The notes beneath the pieces are model-generated. The model had not been told where the DNA came from, searched no databases, and saw only the letters and a program-made list of their open reading frames with translations. Both the position numbers and the translations under genes were made by a program. DNA of 64,000 nt. Origin: CAIXOA01 sp041653635. GTDB lineage: Archaea; Micrarchaeota; Micrarchaeia; Anstonellales; Bilamarchaeaceae. Shown here one piece after another: positions 50,386 to 59,414 of the stretch. The DNA is taken from positions 963,569 through 1,027,568 of the forward strand of contig JBAZFC010000001.1 of the NCBI GenBank assembly GCA_041653635.1, in the 5' to 3' direction. Position 1 is the first letter of the stretch; each line of letters starts with the position of its first letter.

Positions 50386-51312
50386 TCATATCACTTCTGT
50401 CGCGCTGCATCCGAGTGCGCGAACCTGAATGTCTTCCTCTACCACGTTGCCCTGCTCAACGGTGCCCTTCCAGTTGTCCACGTAGATGTTGGAAAGCACC
50501 GCGTAGATGTACCTGGTCCCATCGGTGAGGTTAAGGCGCATTGATGCCACCGCTGTCGGTGTCCCGGTGCTCGGGGTTGTCGAGCCCGTCCCCCCGTCCA
50601 AGAACTTGTCCATCCAATACGAATCCACGGTGCGCGCCCTTATCGTGCCCAAGAACTCCCTGGTCTTCCATATTCCCTTTCCGAGCCGGCTGCCTATTTC
50701 GTAGTAGTTCTCCGCGTGGTTCAGGATGTTCCATTCCGCTGAAACTATCTCTGCGAACGGGGTGCTGCCATATTCAAGCGCGCCGTTGGAGAAATTGTAA
50801 ATCGCGTCCGAGCTCGGGATGATGGTCTGGAAGGTCGTGCCCTTCTTTATGGTTTTGGCTATGAAGCCCATGCTGGCTGTCACTTCTTCCTTTTCTGCAA
50901 CCCTGAACCTCGCGGATTGGCACATGCTCCCGAGGTATCGCACCGCCCTATCGGTTGTTCCAAGCTCATGCCCGACTTCATAAGTGAGGGAAGCCGGCGC
51001 GTTAGCCACCGCATACGCGTATGGGGAGCCTGAAGTCCCAGAACCTGTCCGAGCCCCGAGCACGTGCTTGAGGAATGTGCCGTTCTGCACCTTGAAGGTC
51101 GTTTCAAAAGAGGCCTCCAGGATGCCAGCCTTCACCTGCAGCGGAGAGCGCCCTCCGCCTATCCCGTAGTGATAAACAAGATTGTTTTTCAGGTCCTCGG
51201 AGATTGATTTCCCGATGCCGTGCGTGCTCGTCACGGTCAGCCCGGTATCATCAGCGTAAGTCGCCTCTTCCGCATACGCCCCATAACTGCTCAGGTCCGC
51301 CAAGATTGCCAT
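50386..51312 (-). CDS. Major tail tube protein
   Basis: 308 aa. MAILADLSSYGAYAEEATYADDTG and a beta-rich body (SFETTFKVQNGTFLKHVLG, LTYEVGHELGTTDRAVRYLGSMCQSARF, IVSAEWNILNHAENYY) match the tail-tube pattern: antiparallel sheets with an RYLG/V-type loop. It lies between terminator and chaperones, the normal place for the tube gene. It overlaps neither neighbour beyond the small start overlap with the terminator gene. Confidence 0.82.
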   Translation of the reverse strand: MAILADLSSYGAYAEEATYADDTGLTVTSTHGIGKSISEDLKNNLVYHYGIGGGRSPLQVKAGILEASFETTFKVQNGTFLKHVLGARTGSGTSGSPYAYAVANAPASLTYEVGHELGTTDRAVRYLGSMCQSARFRVAEKEEVTASMGFIAKTIKKGTTFQTIIPSSDAIYNFSNGALEYGSTPFAEIVSAEWNILNHAENYYEIGSRLGKGIWKTREFLGTIRARTVDSYWMDKFLDGGTGSTTPSTGTPTAVASMRLNLTDGTRYIYAVLSNIYVDNWKGTVEQGNVVEEDIQVRALGCSATEVI

Positions 51313-51316
51313 ATCA

Positions 51317-51769
51317 TCATCCTCCATGTGCTGCGTTGGTCTTCACCAACTTGACCGAAATAACCCATCTCCAGAGCCGCTGGTCGCGCACTCCTGAGAA
51401 GTTCTGCACCGAGATATCAGGTTCCATGAATTGGTACCCGGTTCCAGGAGTGTTTAATGTCGTTTCCAATACGCGCAGCGCCTCATCGCGCACCTTGATT
51501 GCATGCACCTTGGTCTGCGCGCTCATTATGTCAAGCGTCACGTGCGATTCCCTCCAGGTAAGAGCAGCGCCTATCCCGTTGGACTTCCGGCTTTCCGGGC
51601 TGTCCTCATACAGTTTTATGAAGTCCTGCGAACTTGCGTCTATGCGGGTGGCGTTATTCGTATCCTTGTCGTCCTGGGCGTTTACGAAAATGGGGACTTT
51701 CCCGTCCGTATTCGCCTTCAGCCAGTTAGCCGCAAGGAGAGTTTTCATGACCGCAACCGCTTCCGCCAT
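51317..51769 (-). CDS. Tail terminator / completion protein
   Basis: 150 aa. Start MAEAVAVMKTLLAANWLKANTDG, then PIFVNAQDDKD, a beta strand with SHVTLDIMSAQTKVHAIKVRDEALRVLET and a final strand RLWRWVISVKLVK: the alpha/beta pattern of tail terminator proteins that cap the tube. Gene order (connector, terminator, tube) supports it. Confidence 0.72.
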   Translation of the reverse strand: MAEAVAVMKTLLAANWLKANTDGKVPIFVNAQDDKDTNNATRIDASSQDFIKLYEDSPESRKSNGIGAALTWRESHVTLDIMSAQTKVHAIKVRDEALRVLETTLNTPGTGYQFMEPDISVQNFSGVRDQRLWRWVISVKLVKTNAAHGG

Positions 51770-51776
51770 GTCAAAT

Positions 51777-52694
51777 TCACCTGCCTGCCATATGAAGTTC
51801 TGTCCGAGCCGCGATAATCGCGTCCACGCGTTCCTGCCACTTCTTCACTTTTGCATCCAGCACCATCTGGCTGCCGCCCTGCGGAATCATGTAGCTCCTG
51901 TCGTCCGAGGTCGCGAGGTCTATGGCGACCATCTTGGAGGCCAACTCCTCTATGTCCCCAGGCACGGACGCCTCCCCGTACCGGTATTTTATCCGAACAG
52001 CCCTGGTCTGGACCGTCCCGTAATAATCATTCAGGTACAGGATGCCCTCGGAATTGTCTAGCCACCAGTCGCTCGCGCGGCCCTCTGTTTTTGCAGTGAG
52101 GTAGTCCGTATATGCGCTCCCGCTCCACACCTGCAGCGCGTCCCCGGATACAGATGCGATATTTTTGACGCTCCTGTGGTTGAGATAAATCGGAAGCCCG
52201 GCCGCGACCTTATGGTCCAGGGAAATATCGTAATACTCATAATCCGGAGAAGCTGCATCCGCCCCGTTCTCGCTCATGGAATACCTGGTGCGCCATGCGT
52301 GCCCGGTCTGATAGTCAATCGCGTCTTCGGTGCGTTTTATCATCTCCAGGATTTCGGTGATTGTGGGGCGTGTGTCCCCTCCGAATTGCGTCACGCGCAT
52401 GAGCGAGGCAATCTTCGCAGGAGTTGTGTATGTCGGCGTATACGTGCCCTGCGTTATTGCGTCCGTGAGGGCACCGGTGGCCCCGCTTACCGAGTTTTTC
52501 GGCTGGATTTTATAGAAGTGGTTCGTGCCGCCGGTCTCGTCCCAATATGTCGTCACCCAGTACCCGTCGGCATCCTTGGCCGTCACCGTGGCTATTGTGG
52601 AATACGTCCCGCCCAGGGATGTGGCTCGCTGCACCAGGAACTGGTCCCAATCCGCATCCGCCGGAGGAGTTGTCCATTCTACATATTGTCCCAT
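51777..52694 (-). CDS. Head-tail connector with N-terminal FN3-like domain
   Basis: 305 aa. Residues ~3-75 (YVEWTTPPADADWDQFLVQRATSLGGTYSTIATV...FYKIQ) look like a fibronectin type III domain. From ~95 the helical pattern IASLMRVTQFGGDTRPTITEILEMIKRTEDAIDYQTGHAWR and a late IEELASKMVAIDL resemble gp6/gp15-like connector adaptors. Fusion of a surface beta-domain to a connector would decorate the neck. It overlaps the previous stop by one base. Confidence 0.7.
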   Translation of the reverse strand: MGQYVEWTTPPADADWDQFLVQRATSLGGTYSTIATVTAKDADGYWVTTYWDETGGTNHFYKIQPKNSVSGATGALTDAITQGTYTPTYTTPAKIASLMRVTQFGGDTRPTITEILEMIKRTEDAIDYQTGHAWRTRYSMSENGADAASPDYEYYDISLDHKVAAGLPIYLNHRSVKNIASVSGDALQVWSGSAYTDYLTAKTEGRASDWWLDNSEGILYLNDYYGTVQTRAVRIKYRYGEASVPGDIEELASKMVAIDLATSDDRSYMIPQGGSQMVLDAKVKKWQERVDAIIAARTELHMAGR

Positions 52695-53395
52695 CAGTAT
52701 CCCTCATCGCTGCGCGAAGTGACGTCTCCGCCAACCCGCGCGGACTTTATGTCCCCGCTCACCATGACCCCGTTTACGTCCCGTGATACCCGCACCATGC
52801 GGAGCTTGGCAGGGAAAGCGTAATCTGCGAAATCCGAAAGCGTGAACGTGTCAGCATCAACCAGGCTGAACGTGAACGTCCATAGGTCGGTTGGGTTCAG
52901 CGTGTCCGCGGCCTCAACGCTGAACGTTTCCAGGTCAGCCTCGGACATGGTGAATGTATCATCGCCCGTCACAGTGAATTTCTCTATGTGGGCCTCGGAA
53001 GGCGTCACCGAATCCGTTCCCTGGAACGTGGTGCTTGGCACGTGGCCTTCCCCCAGGGCGAAGCCATCAGAATAATGTGCCTCAAAAGATATCGGATACG
53101 CCTCTGTGAGTGTGGTCGTATCTGCGACCTGCAGCTCCAGCTCCTCGTTGTCGTCCTCCCCGAGCGAAATTGTGTCGGCCCCGACGAAAACTGGCGCGTA
53201 CTCCGAATATTCTGAAAGCGCCAGCCCATCTGAATCGGCTATTGTGACGCTTGCCACCCAGGCCTCCGTGAGCGTTGCGGTATCATCCCGCTGCATGTGT
53301 ATTTCCTGGCTTAGGGTTTCAGCAAAAGATATGCCTTCCGGTACGGTGTCTGTGAAGTCAAAATAGATTATTCCTCCACCACTCCTTTCCGGCAC
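52694..53395 (-). CDS. Repeat protein with ~20-residue D-T/S-E units
   Basis: 233 aa. Between about 20 and 195 a degenerate unit recurs: D-[TG]-x-[TS]-L-[ST]-E followed by hydrophobic-x-hydrophobic strands, e.g. DDTATLTEAWVASVTI, DTTTLTEAYPISFEA, TDSVTPSEAHIEKFTV, DDTFTMSEADLETFSV, DADTFTLSDF. About eight copies can be seen. Very acidic. It is probably an elongated beta-structure on the neck or a fibre shaft. GTG start. C-terminus RVSRDVNGVMVSGDIKSARVGGDV resembles a short capsid-binding tail. Confidence 0.65.
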   Translation of the reverse strand: MPERSGGGIIYFDFTDTVPEGISFAETLSQEIHMQRDDTATLTEAWVASVTIADSDGLALSEYSEYAPVFVGADTISLGEDDNEELELQVADTTTLTEAYPISFEAHYSDGFALGEGHVPSTTFQGTDSVTPSEAHIEKFTVTGDDTFTMSEADLETFSVEAADTLNPTDLWTFTFSLVDADTFTLSDFADYAFPAKLRMVRVSRDVNGVMVSGDIKSARVGGDVTSRSDEGY

Positions 53396-53399
53396 ATCA

Positions 53400-56300
53400 T
53401 CACCCGTTCTCTATGCTGATATTGAAATTCCTCGGAAATATATCCGTCACATTTTCTATCAGGAACCAACAGTAAAGATAATTGCTCTCCCCATGCGCAA
53501 GGGTTGAGTTGGAGAAGTTCTTCATGTCTGTTGTCACGTTTATAGCGCTCCCTGAATTATTCCCCATGCCACATAATAGAGATGCGGCGTTCCACGTGGA
53601 ATTTGTTTTTATGGCCGAAAAGTTAGAAGCGGTGTCCCCGTTGTTTATATTCTTGAGGATGGGCTGGTCGGTATTGTTGTTCTGGTGATTTGGGGCGCAT
53701 AGGTCCGGGAAGTTGTCGGAGCACCTGAAAGTCATCTGATTATCCTCAGTATCGAATAATGTCCAGGCCGCACCATCCCAGATATATACCAACGTGCCAA
53801 CTCCGGTCACGCTCCCGCCACCCTTAAGCGTTATGGCGCTCGGCGGGTCTATTGGGAGCAGAAGCGATATGTTGTGCAGCTTGGTGCTGCCGGTGTAATC
53901 TGATACGTTGAGCACCAGGGTGAAGTTCTGGTCCTCGAATATCCTTACGGCATTATAAAGCACATTTTTGGAGGTGTAGTTTCCCTGCGCTATGTCCACC
54001 TCCAGGACTGGCCCATCGTTTTCCGTCCAGTTGAGCGGTATGTCCCCGGCAATTATTGAGAGGTTGTATTTCAGGGCGCTTTGGTTCTGGTTGATTATTA
54101 TCGCGGTGAAATTGTACAGCACGGTCACGTTGCTGTAATTTTGGTTTTCCACCTGGATGAACATCGCTACTGGAGGCATGGGCAAAACCGAGAACGAGTA
54201 CGTGGAGCTCGCCACGGAATTGAAATCATCCCAGCATGTCACGCTCCAATTGTGGTCGGTTGCAGAAAGCGTCTTGTTGACCGATGTCGCGGTGTTGTTC
54301 AGCGAGGATATCGAACTTTGATTAAGAACCCCATCTAGGGTCAGGTTTGCATAAAGCGTTCCGTTATTTCCAGTGCACGTCCAGTTGAGCGTGAATGCGG
54401 TCTGCCCGGTTGGGAATATCGTGCCGTTCTCTGGGGTGTTTAGCATAACCGATGCTTGGCTTGCCACAACAAATCTTCCTGAGTACCCCTTGCTGCACTG
54501 CCCCTGCAAATCGCACGCATCCACGGAAATATAATAGAATCCGTTCGCAACCTCTGATACATTCACGCTATAATTGAGGTACGGATAATTGTTTTCTACC
54601 ACGGTGGAAACGAACGCCTGGTTTATATCAAGCAAGGAAATATTGTAGCTGCTTATGTTGTACCCATTAGGAGAAACCGCCTGTGAGTACTGCAGGTCGA
54701 TATACAGAGTCTTATTGTAGAAATCTCCCTTGGACGGTGATGTTATCTCTGGGGACGTTGGCGGGAGGTCAGTAAACTCCAGGGTGTCGTTCCTCTCAGC
54801 ACTTGTTTGCGCGTCTACTGATGCGTAATAATAAAACGTATCATTCTGGGCGAATTGGTACAGTTCCATGTCGAACGTCCCATTTATATCGTACCACGTG
54901 GCCCCCGAATTTGTAGATGCCTGCGCGGCTCCGGCCCTGGTTATATTGGGGGCATAGTACGCATTCCAGCTCCCGTTGTCCCCGGAGCGGAATACTATGT
55001 AAGAAGTCGCGCTGAATTGCACGTCGCCTACGGTATTGCTTGTGGTGTTCACGACCAAGGGGATTAGATAATGTGAGCTGAGTTCGCGGGTGTAATTGTA
55101 GGATGCCGCGGATTGGAGCCTATAGATTTCTGTGCAGTTGTTTGATGTGGCCGGATCCCCGGTTCCGCTTGAATTGCAGTAATAAAATATGCCTGCAAAA
55201 GATGGGGACGCGTTCCCCACGTAAACCGAGATTATTGAGAACTGCCTGGCCGTCACGTTCTTGAACTCGGCCTTGACCATTATCTCGCTGGAATCAAGCA
55301 GGTACGCGGACTTGGATACGTTCTCCATGTCGTTCTCATCCATGTTGCTCGTTCCAGGGTAGATATTCGTCCTGTCTACCCTGAAAAGCCATGCTATCTG
55401 GGCCCCGCTTCCTGCGGTCATATTCGTGCCGCTCACGTTAAGCCAGCCGCATGCCTGGCTGCCATTTACGTATATGAAGCAATCCGAGGATGTTGAATTG
55501 GTCTTATAGAAAAGATAAGGGGTGGAGTTCGTAGCCGTAGTGTTGTACGTAATGTTGACCATGCCTTCTGCGAAAAGGTTTGTGGCCGTGATGTTGGATG
55601 TGTTTTGTGAAACAAAATATATAGGTTCATAAGAATACGCCACCGTTTCCCCAACCGAATAGGTCTGCCCGTACTCTGCGAGAATCCAGTCGTTGGTGGA
55701 GGCGACGTTTCTCACCCTAAATTCGTCAATTTGCCCAGCCATCGTCCCCCAATTCGCCTTAGTCCCAACCCCGCTCCCTATCACCATCTCTGTATTCGCC
55801 GTGGTTGCGAGCGTGGTCTTGTTCCCCTGCCCGATTATGGTTCCGTTCCTGAAGATGTACGCGGTGTCGTTGCTTCCCTGCCATCTTGTCGCGTAATGCT
55901 GGAAGGTATTGGTTGGGAATGCCCAAGCGGTGTTTTGGGCGAAAATGGTATAGGTTTCGTATCTCAGGGCAGTCCCGGTAAGATAATAAGAAAGCCCCCT
56001 CATCGTCAACGAAGCATACTGCCCGTACGCATATAACGCAGGAACCGTGCCGGTATTTGAGGAATGCTTGTACCAGACTGTTTCGGTGCTGTCTCCCTCT
56101 CCTGTCGGGTATCCTGTCATAGTCCCTGCGTTGTTCCAATAACAGCTGAACATACTCCCCCCCATGCCTCGCGTCCCGTTGGCAAAATTTACTACGCAAG
56201 TTGCATTATTAGAGGAGGAAAGATTTGCTCCCCCAGCGCTGTTTATCAGGGTGCCATTCTCCCCGAAGCTAAATCTAAATGTGTAGTTAGCCCTGGTCCA

Positions 56301-56696
56301 CAACAAGGTTGGATTCTGCGTTGTGGACACAGATGGGTTTCCAGAATAAATCTGGACTATATCGCTCCCCCCCGCCGTGGTGTTCATTCCGAAATTTACC
56401 ACTGTCCAGTTCGTGTTGCATGTGCCAGTATCTATTTCATAGAGAAGCTCTGTAGTATTGGTGTTGTCTATGGGCCGCAGATCCTGGCATGATGAGTTCA
56501 TTTTCCCAGCTGAGATGAGCGCAGCGGTGTTTACTATGCAATAATACGGATATTCCGAAAGTGAAGAAGCTACATTTGTGTTCACTGTGCACGGGGTGGC
56601 ATAGCCATATGATGAGTTCCACCAACTGGAGCCCACGCCCATGAGGCATAGGAAAAGGAGCATCCCTGCCATGGACTTTGCTCGCAGTGCCGCCAT
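53400..56696 (-). CDS. Giant secreted adhesin-like protein (DUF2341 and LamG-type domains)
   Basis: About 1,098 aa from the ATG at 56696 (alternatives: GTG 56762, ATG 56672). The N-terminus MAALRAKSMAGMLLFLCLMGVG is signal-like. Residues ~25-120 match DUF2341 (WWNSSYGYATPC..VN..), ~165-335 a LamG/concanavalin-like domain (VWYKHSS...IDEFRVRNVASTNDWILAEYGQTYS), then Ig-like and CARDB-like modules to the end. More than fifty N-x-S/T sequons. Such architecture is usual for archaeal surface glycoproteins; here it lies inside a virion operon, so receptor binding or decoration of infected cells is likely. Confidence 0.75.
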   Translation of the reverse strand: MAALRAKSMAGMLLFLCLMGVGSSWWNSSYGYATPCTVNTNVASSLSEYPYYCIVNTAALISAGKMNSSCQDLRPIDNTNTTELLYEIDTGTCNTNWTVVNFGMNTTAGGSDIVQIYSGNPSVSTTQNPTLLWTRANYTFRFSFGENGTLINSAGGANLSSSNNATCVVNFANGTRGMGGSMFSCYWNNAGTMTGYPTGEGDSTETVWYKHSSNTGTVPALYAYGQYASLTMRGLSYYLTGTALRYETYTIFAQNTAWAFPTNTFQHYATRWQGSNDTAYIFRNGTIIGQGNKTTLATTANTEMVIGSGVGTKANWGTMAGQIDEFRVRNVASTNDWILAEYGQTYSVGETVAYSYEPIYFVSQNTSNITATNLFAEGMVNITYNTTATNSTPYLFYKTNSTSSDCFIYVNGSQACGWLNVSGTNMTAGSGAQIAWLFRVDRTNIYPGTSNMDENDMENVSKSAYLLDSSEIMVKAEFKNVTARQFSIISVYVGNASPSFAGIFYYCNSSGTGDPATSNNCTEIYRLQSAASYNYTRELSSHYLIPLVVNTTSNTVGDVQFSATSYIVFRSGDNGSWNAYYAPNITRAGAAQASTNSGATWYDINGTFDMELYQFAQNDTFYYYASVDAQTSAERNDTLEFTDLPPTSPEITSPSKGDFYNKTLYIDLQYSQAVSPNGYNISSYNISLLDINQAFVSTVVENNYPYLNYSVNVSEVANGFYYISVDACDLQGQCSKGYSGRFVVASQASVMLNTPENGTIFPTGQTAFTLNWTCTGNNGTLYANLTLDGVLNQSSISSLNNTATSVNKTLSATDHNWSVTCWDDFNSVASSTYSFSVLPMPPVAMFIQVENQNYSNVTVLYNFTAIIINQNQSALKYNLSIIAGDIPLNWTENDGPVLEVDIAQGNYTSKNVLYNAVRIFEDQNFTLVLNVSDYTGSTKLHNISLLLPIDPPSAITLKGGGSVTGVGTLVYIWDGAAWTLFDTEDNQMTFRCSDNFPDLCAPNHQNNNTDQPILKNINNGDTASNFSAIKTNSTWNAASLLCGMGNNSGSAINVTTDMKNFSNSTLAHGESNYLYCWFLIENVTDIFPRNFNISIENG

Positions 56697-56740
56697 AAGG
56701 CCTGCCGCAACAGCACATTCCTTTACTTCCACATACACAC

Positions 56741-57172
56741 CTACGACACTGTTATCTGCCACGTGATTGTGAGCGTATCGCCCACTATGACGTTGTGGGG
56801 CCCGATAAGCTTCCTGGAGAGCATGGTGCCACCCACGGAATTGTTCAGGAGCCCGGCCTCAGCTATCGTTTCCACGAGCGTTGAAGTGAACGTGGTCTCA
56901 AATTCAGCCACGTTGCCGGCCACGGAATTGCTTGATGCCTGGCGATGCGTTTCGGTCTGCAGCGCTGTGTTGGCCACGTCCTCCGGATTAGCCCCGGTCC
57001 CTATTGCTATGTGGCTGAACCCCGCTGTTGATGCCGCCTGCAGGAATGTGGCCACATAGTTCTTTCCAGCCGTGACGATGAGGTTGTCTATTGTCTTGTC
57101 GGAGATAACCCGCCTTCCGCGCTTGTGCAGTATGCGGAGGCGCCCGGAGAGTTTCATTTCGTCCCTTTCCAT
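56741..57172 (-). CDS. Fibre/collar-like viral protein, paralogue B
   Basis: 143 aa from the ATG at 57172. After a basic start (MKLSGRLRILHKRGRRVIS) it has DNLIVTAGKNYVATFLQ, FSHIAIGTGANPEDVANTALQTE, FETTFTSTLVETIAEAGLLNN and a final IVGDTLTITWQITVS. The same order of motifs is found in the next gene, so they are paralogues. Proteins with AIGTG..DTAL..E / EAGLFN patterns are common as phage tail-fibre or appendage subunits. The long frame upstream (to 57331) lacks conserved sequence. Confidence 0.72.
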   Translation of the reverse strand: MERDEMKLSGRLRILHKRGRRVISDKTIDNLIVTAGKNYVATFLQAASTAGFSHIAIGTGANPEDVANTALQTETHRQASSNSVAGNVAEFETTFTSTLVETIAEAGLLNNSVGGTMLSRKLIGPHNVIVGDTLTITWQITVS

Positions 57173-57177
57173 AGGGA

Positions 57178-57696
57178 CTACCCCACGATAATGTCGTATT
57201 GCAGCTGGAGTATGTTGCCGCTCACCACAGTAATGGGCCCTATGAGTATCCTGCCGAGCATGTCCCCGCCCGACGTGTTGTTGTTGAAGATGCCGGCTTC
57301 CTGGATGGTGAAGCCAGCGGAGAACGTCCAACTCTTAACGAAGCGCACGGTGTCCTCTGTGGTCGTGGTGGTCACATTCGTCACGGTTGCGGCGCCCCTG
57401 CCCCCGGCCCCGGTAGTTATCTCGGCTACGAGTGTTTGCTGCGCAGGGTCGTTGGCCGTGGCGCTCGTGCCTATCGCAAGCGCGGAGAATGCCGTGCCCC
57501 CAGCCACAGCGCCTATAAGACGCGCGACCTCTGCCTTCCCCACAGTCTTTATCTGATTGGGGGCGGCGCCGCTCTGCAGCACGTTCCCATCCTTGTCCAA
57601 GACTTTCCAGCTCACCATGCCCTTCAATTTCATGCCAGAAACGAAGCGCCGGAGCTTCATCATGCCCTCCTGGATGTAGTAGACGATGGGTTGCAT
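57178..57696 (-). CDS. Fibre/collar-like viral protein, paralogue A
   Basis: 172 aa with AAGAGGTAG-type ribosome site before the ATG at 57696. Motifs in order: KGMVSWKVLDKDGNVLQSG, KAEVARLIGAVAG, FSALAIGTSATANDPAQQTLVAE, FSAGFTIQEAGIFNN and VVSGNILQLQYDIIVG, matching paralogue B. It lies 5 bases upstream of B in the transcription direction. Possibly a heteromeric fibre. Confidence 0.75.
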   Translation of the reverse strand: MQPIVYYIQEGMMKLRRFVSGMKLKGMVSWKVLDKDGNVLQSGAAPNQIKTVGKAEVARLIGAVAGGTAFSALAIGTSATANDPAQQTLVAEITTGAGGRGAATVTNVTTTTTEDTVRFVKSWTFSAGFTIQEAGIFNNNTSGGDMLGRILIGPITVVSGNILQLQYDIIVG

Positions 57697-57699
57697 GCC

Positions 57700-58794
57700 C
57701 TACCTCTTGCTTACTGCCATCACGCTTACGCGCGTCCCGTTCCTCTGCCCGTACAGGTACACCACCTGCGCTGAGGTCAAGGAACTATTGAACCAATAGA
57801 GCTCGTCCATGCTCATGTTCGCCCAGTATGTTATGTTCAGGCCATCCCCGAACGTGAAGTTGGCCGTGGAAGGCGCCAGCACGTCCCCAGGCATGGTCGC
57901 GTTGGCCACGCTCACCCCGTTCACGTATATGCGGCTCTCGTTCATGGTCGCGGAGCCGTTGTACACGAACACCCAGTGCGCGAAGGCCCCGCCGTACAAC
58001 GCGGCCGGCAGCGTGTAGTTCAAGGTGAAATTGGTCGTGTTCCGGATCAGCAGCCAGGACACGTAATACGAGCCGTTGTATTCGTTGAGCTGTATGCCGA
58101 ACTGTCCTTTGTCGCTCGTTGAGTTGGCGCCTTGGTGGACTATCCAGCTCTTGTTCACAACCCCGTTCAGGCTGAGCCACATGGAGACGCTGAAGCCATC
58201 GGTTCTGGAGAGGTTGTAGCTGTCAGAATAGTTTATCCAGGCCGTCGCGTTGGTGTCCACAAGCGAGGTCCCGTTGAATATCTTTCCGGTGCCGAGCTCG
58301 GAGTTCCGGAAGTATAGAGGAGTGGAGCCAACGGTAGGGTCGGTGTGGTTCTCATCCCCCTGGTCCATCCTGTGCCACGATACAAGATGGTCCACGGGCA
58401 TGCTGCCCCCGCTCGTCCAGTTGTTCGTGACCACGATGGTGAACCATCCGAATATAGAGTAGTTCTCCAGGGAGCGATTGTAGTAATTCGTGCCTGCCTG
58501 GACCACCTTGGAATACAGCAGGTTCGCCCCGTCGTCATACAGCTTTACCGTGACGTCCGGGCCCCCAAAGGTGTTGTTCATCTGCGCGGTCTTGAGCACT
58601 CCATATATGCCCTTGACCGTGACGGCCATGTCCGAGTAGTAATCCGGATTTAGGCCTACATCAGTCCGGTCCCACAGCCGGTACGCATCTCCTGCGGTTG
58701 TGGAGGTTTCGGACGTGCTCGCTGCGAAAGAAAATGAAAAGAGCATGAGGAATAGGAATACGGTAGCGCACCGGAAAATTCCTTTTCCTTTCAT
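57700..58794 (-). CDS. Secreted LamG-domain virion or surface protein
   Basis: 364 aa from the ATG at 58794. MKGKGIFRCATVFLFLMLFSFSFA is a cleavable-type signal peptide. The body holds a LamG/concanavalin-type lectin domain (about 160-345: LVSWHRMDQGDEN, FSVSMWLSLNG, HWVFVYNGSATMNESRIYVNGV, MDELYWFNSSLTSAQVVYLY) and about 25 N-x-S/T sites. Signal peptides are unusual for tailed-virus structural proteins because particles assemble in the cytoplasm. Confidence 0.78.
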   Translation of the reverse strand: MKGKGIFRCATVFLFLMLFSFSFAASTSETSTTAGDAYRLWDRTDVGLNPDYYSDMAVTVKGIYGVLKTAQMNNTFGGPDVTVKLYDDGANLLYSKVVQAGTNYYNRSLENYSIFGWFTIVVTNNWTSGGSMPVDHLVSWHRMDQGDENHTDPTVGSTPLYFRNSELGTGKIFNGTSLVDTNATAWINYSDSYNLSRTDGFSVSMWLSLNGVVNKSWIVHQGANSTSDKGQFGIQLNEYNGSYYVSWLLIRNTTNFTLNYTLPAALYGGAFAHWVFVYNGSATMNESRIYVNGVSVANATMPGDVLAPSTANFTFGDGLNITYWANMSMDELYWFNSSLTSAQVVYLYGQRNGTRVSVMAVSKR

Positions 58795-58799
58795 GTGGA

Positions 58800-59078
58800 T
58801 CACAGCGTCCTTCCCAGGATCATGATGCTGCCGGTGTTGTTGGTCCCATCAACGAAGGTGAGCTTCACATCCCCGACAACCGCCCCGGAAGCCCCGGTGT
58901 TGAGTTCTACCTTGGGCTGCTCTCCTGCGGCTTCGCTGTTAGTTGCCGGAGCCATGACCACCTGGCCGACCCCACCATGTATTACTCCTGTGGCATCCGT
59001 TCCGCCTATCCAGGTCCATATCGAATATCCAAGGTCGCCTATGATGCCTTTCTTCACGAGCGTGGCTGAGAATGCCAT
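58800..59078 (-). CDS. Small head protein (decoration-like)
   Basis: 92 aa, all-beta, MAFSATLVKKGIIGDLGYSIWTW..., VVGDVKLTFVDGTNNTGSIMILGRTL. The pattern (short start, GDLR/G-Y, late VTFV..T...I) is shared with small conserved proteins following capsid genes in many tailed phages. A decoration or head-stabilising role is inferred from position. Confidence 0.65.
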   Translation of the reverse strand: MAFSATLVKKGIIGDLGYSIWTWIGGTDATGVIHGGVGQVVMAPATNSEAAGEQPKVELNTGASGAVVGDVKLTFVDGTNNTGSIMILGRTL

Positions 59079-59080
59079 GT

Positions 59081-59395
59081 TCAGGCCTCCTTGTCCTTGG
59101 GCTTGGGGAGGATCTTGTCCTTCACCAAGTCAGGGAACGCCTTCGCGGCGTCGGCTATCCTAGCCGCAGCATGCTTCTCGGCCTTCGTCTTGTGGTGTGG
59201 CAGCCATTTCTCATGCGGGACCTCTTCCAGCTCGTTGGGATGAGCCGCGAGCAGTTCCTTCGCGTGGTCCTCATTCATGAAGAGTTCCATCCCCTTGTTG
59301 ACGGAGTTTTCATTACCGAAAAATTGGTAAGTCCCACCGTCTCCAGCATGGTACGATATGTCCCCTTTCTTCTTGTATCTCAGCACTTTTGCCAT
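59081..59395 (-). CDS. Unknown small head-module protein
   Basis: 104 aa from the ATG at 59395. Beta start (VLRYKKKGDISYHAGDGGTYQFFGN), then a helical, Lys/Ala/His-rich C-terminus. Situated directly after the capsid gene. Similar short proteins with a Y-x-F and KGxE pattern follow capsid genes in phages; function unknown. Confidence 0.62.
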   Translation of the reverse strand: MAKVLRYKKKGDISYHAGDGGTYQFFGNENSVNKGMELFMNEDHAKELLAAHPNELEEVPHEKWLPHHKTKAEKHAAARIADAAKAFPDLVKDKILPKPKDKEA

Positions 59396-59414
59396 ACACA
59401 CACCTCTCTCATGC

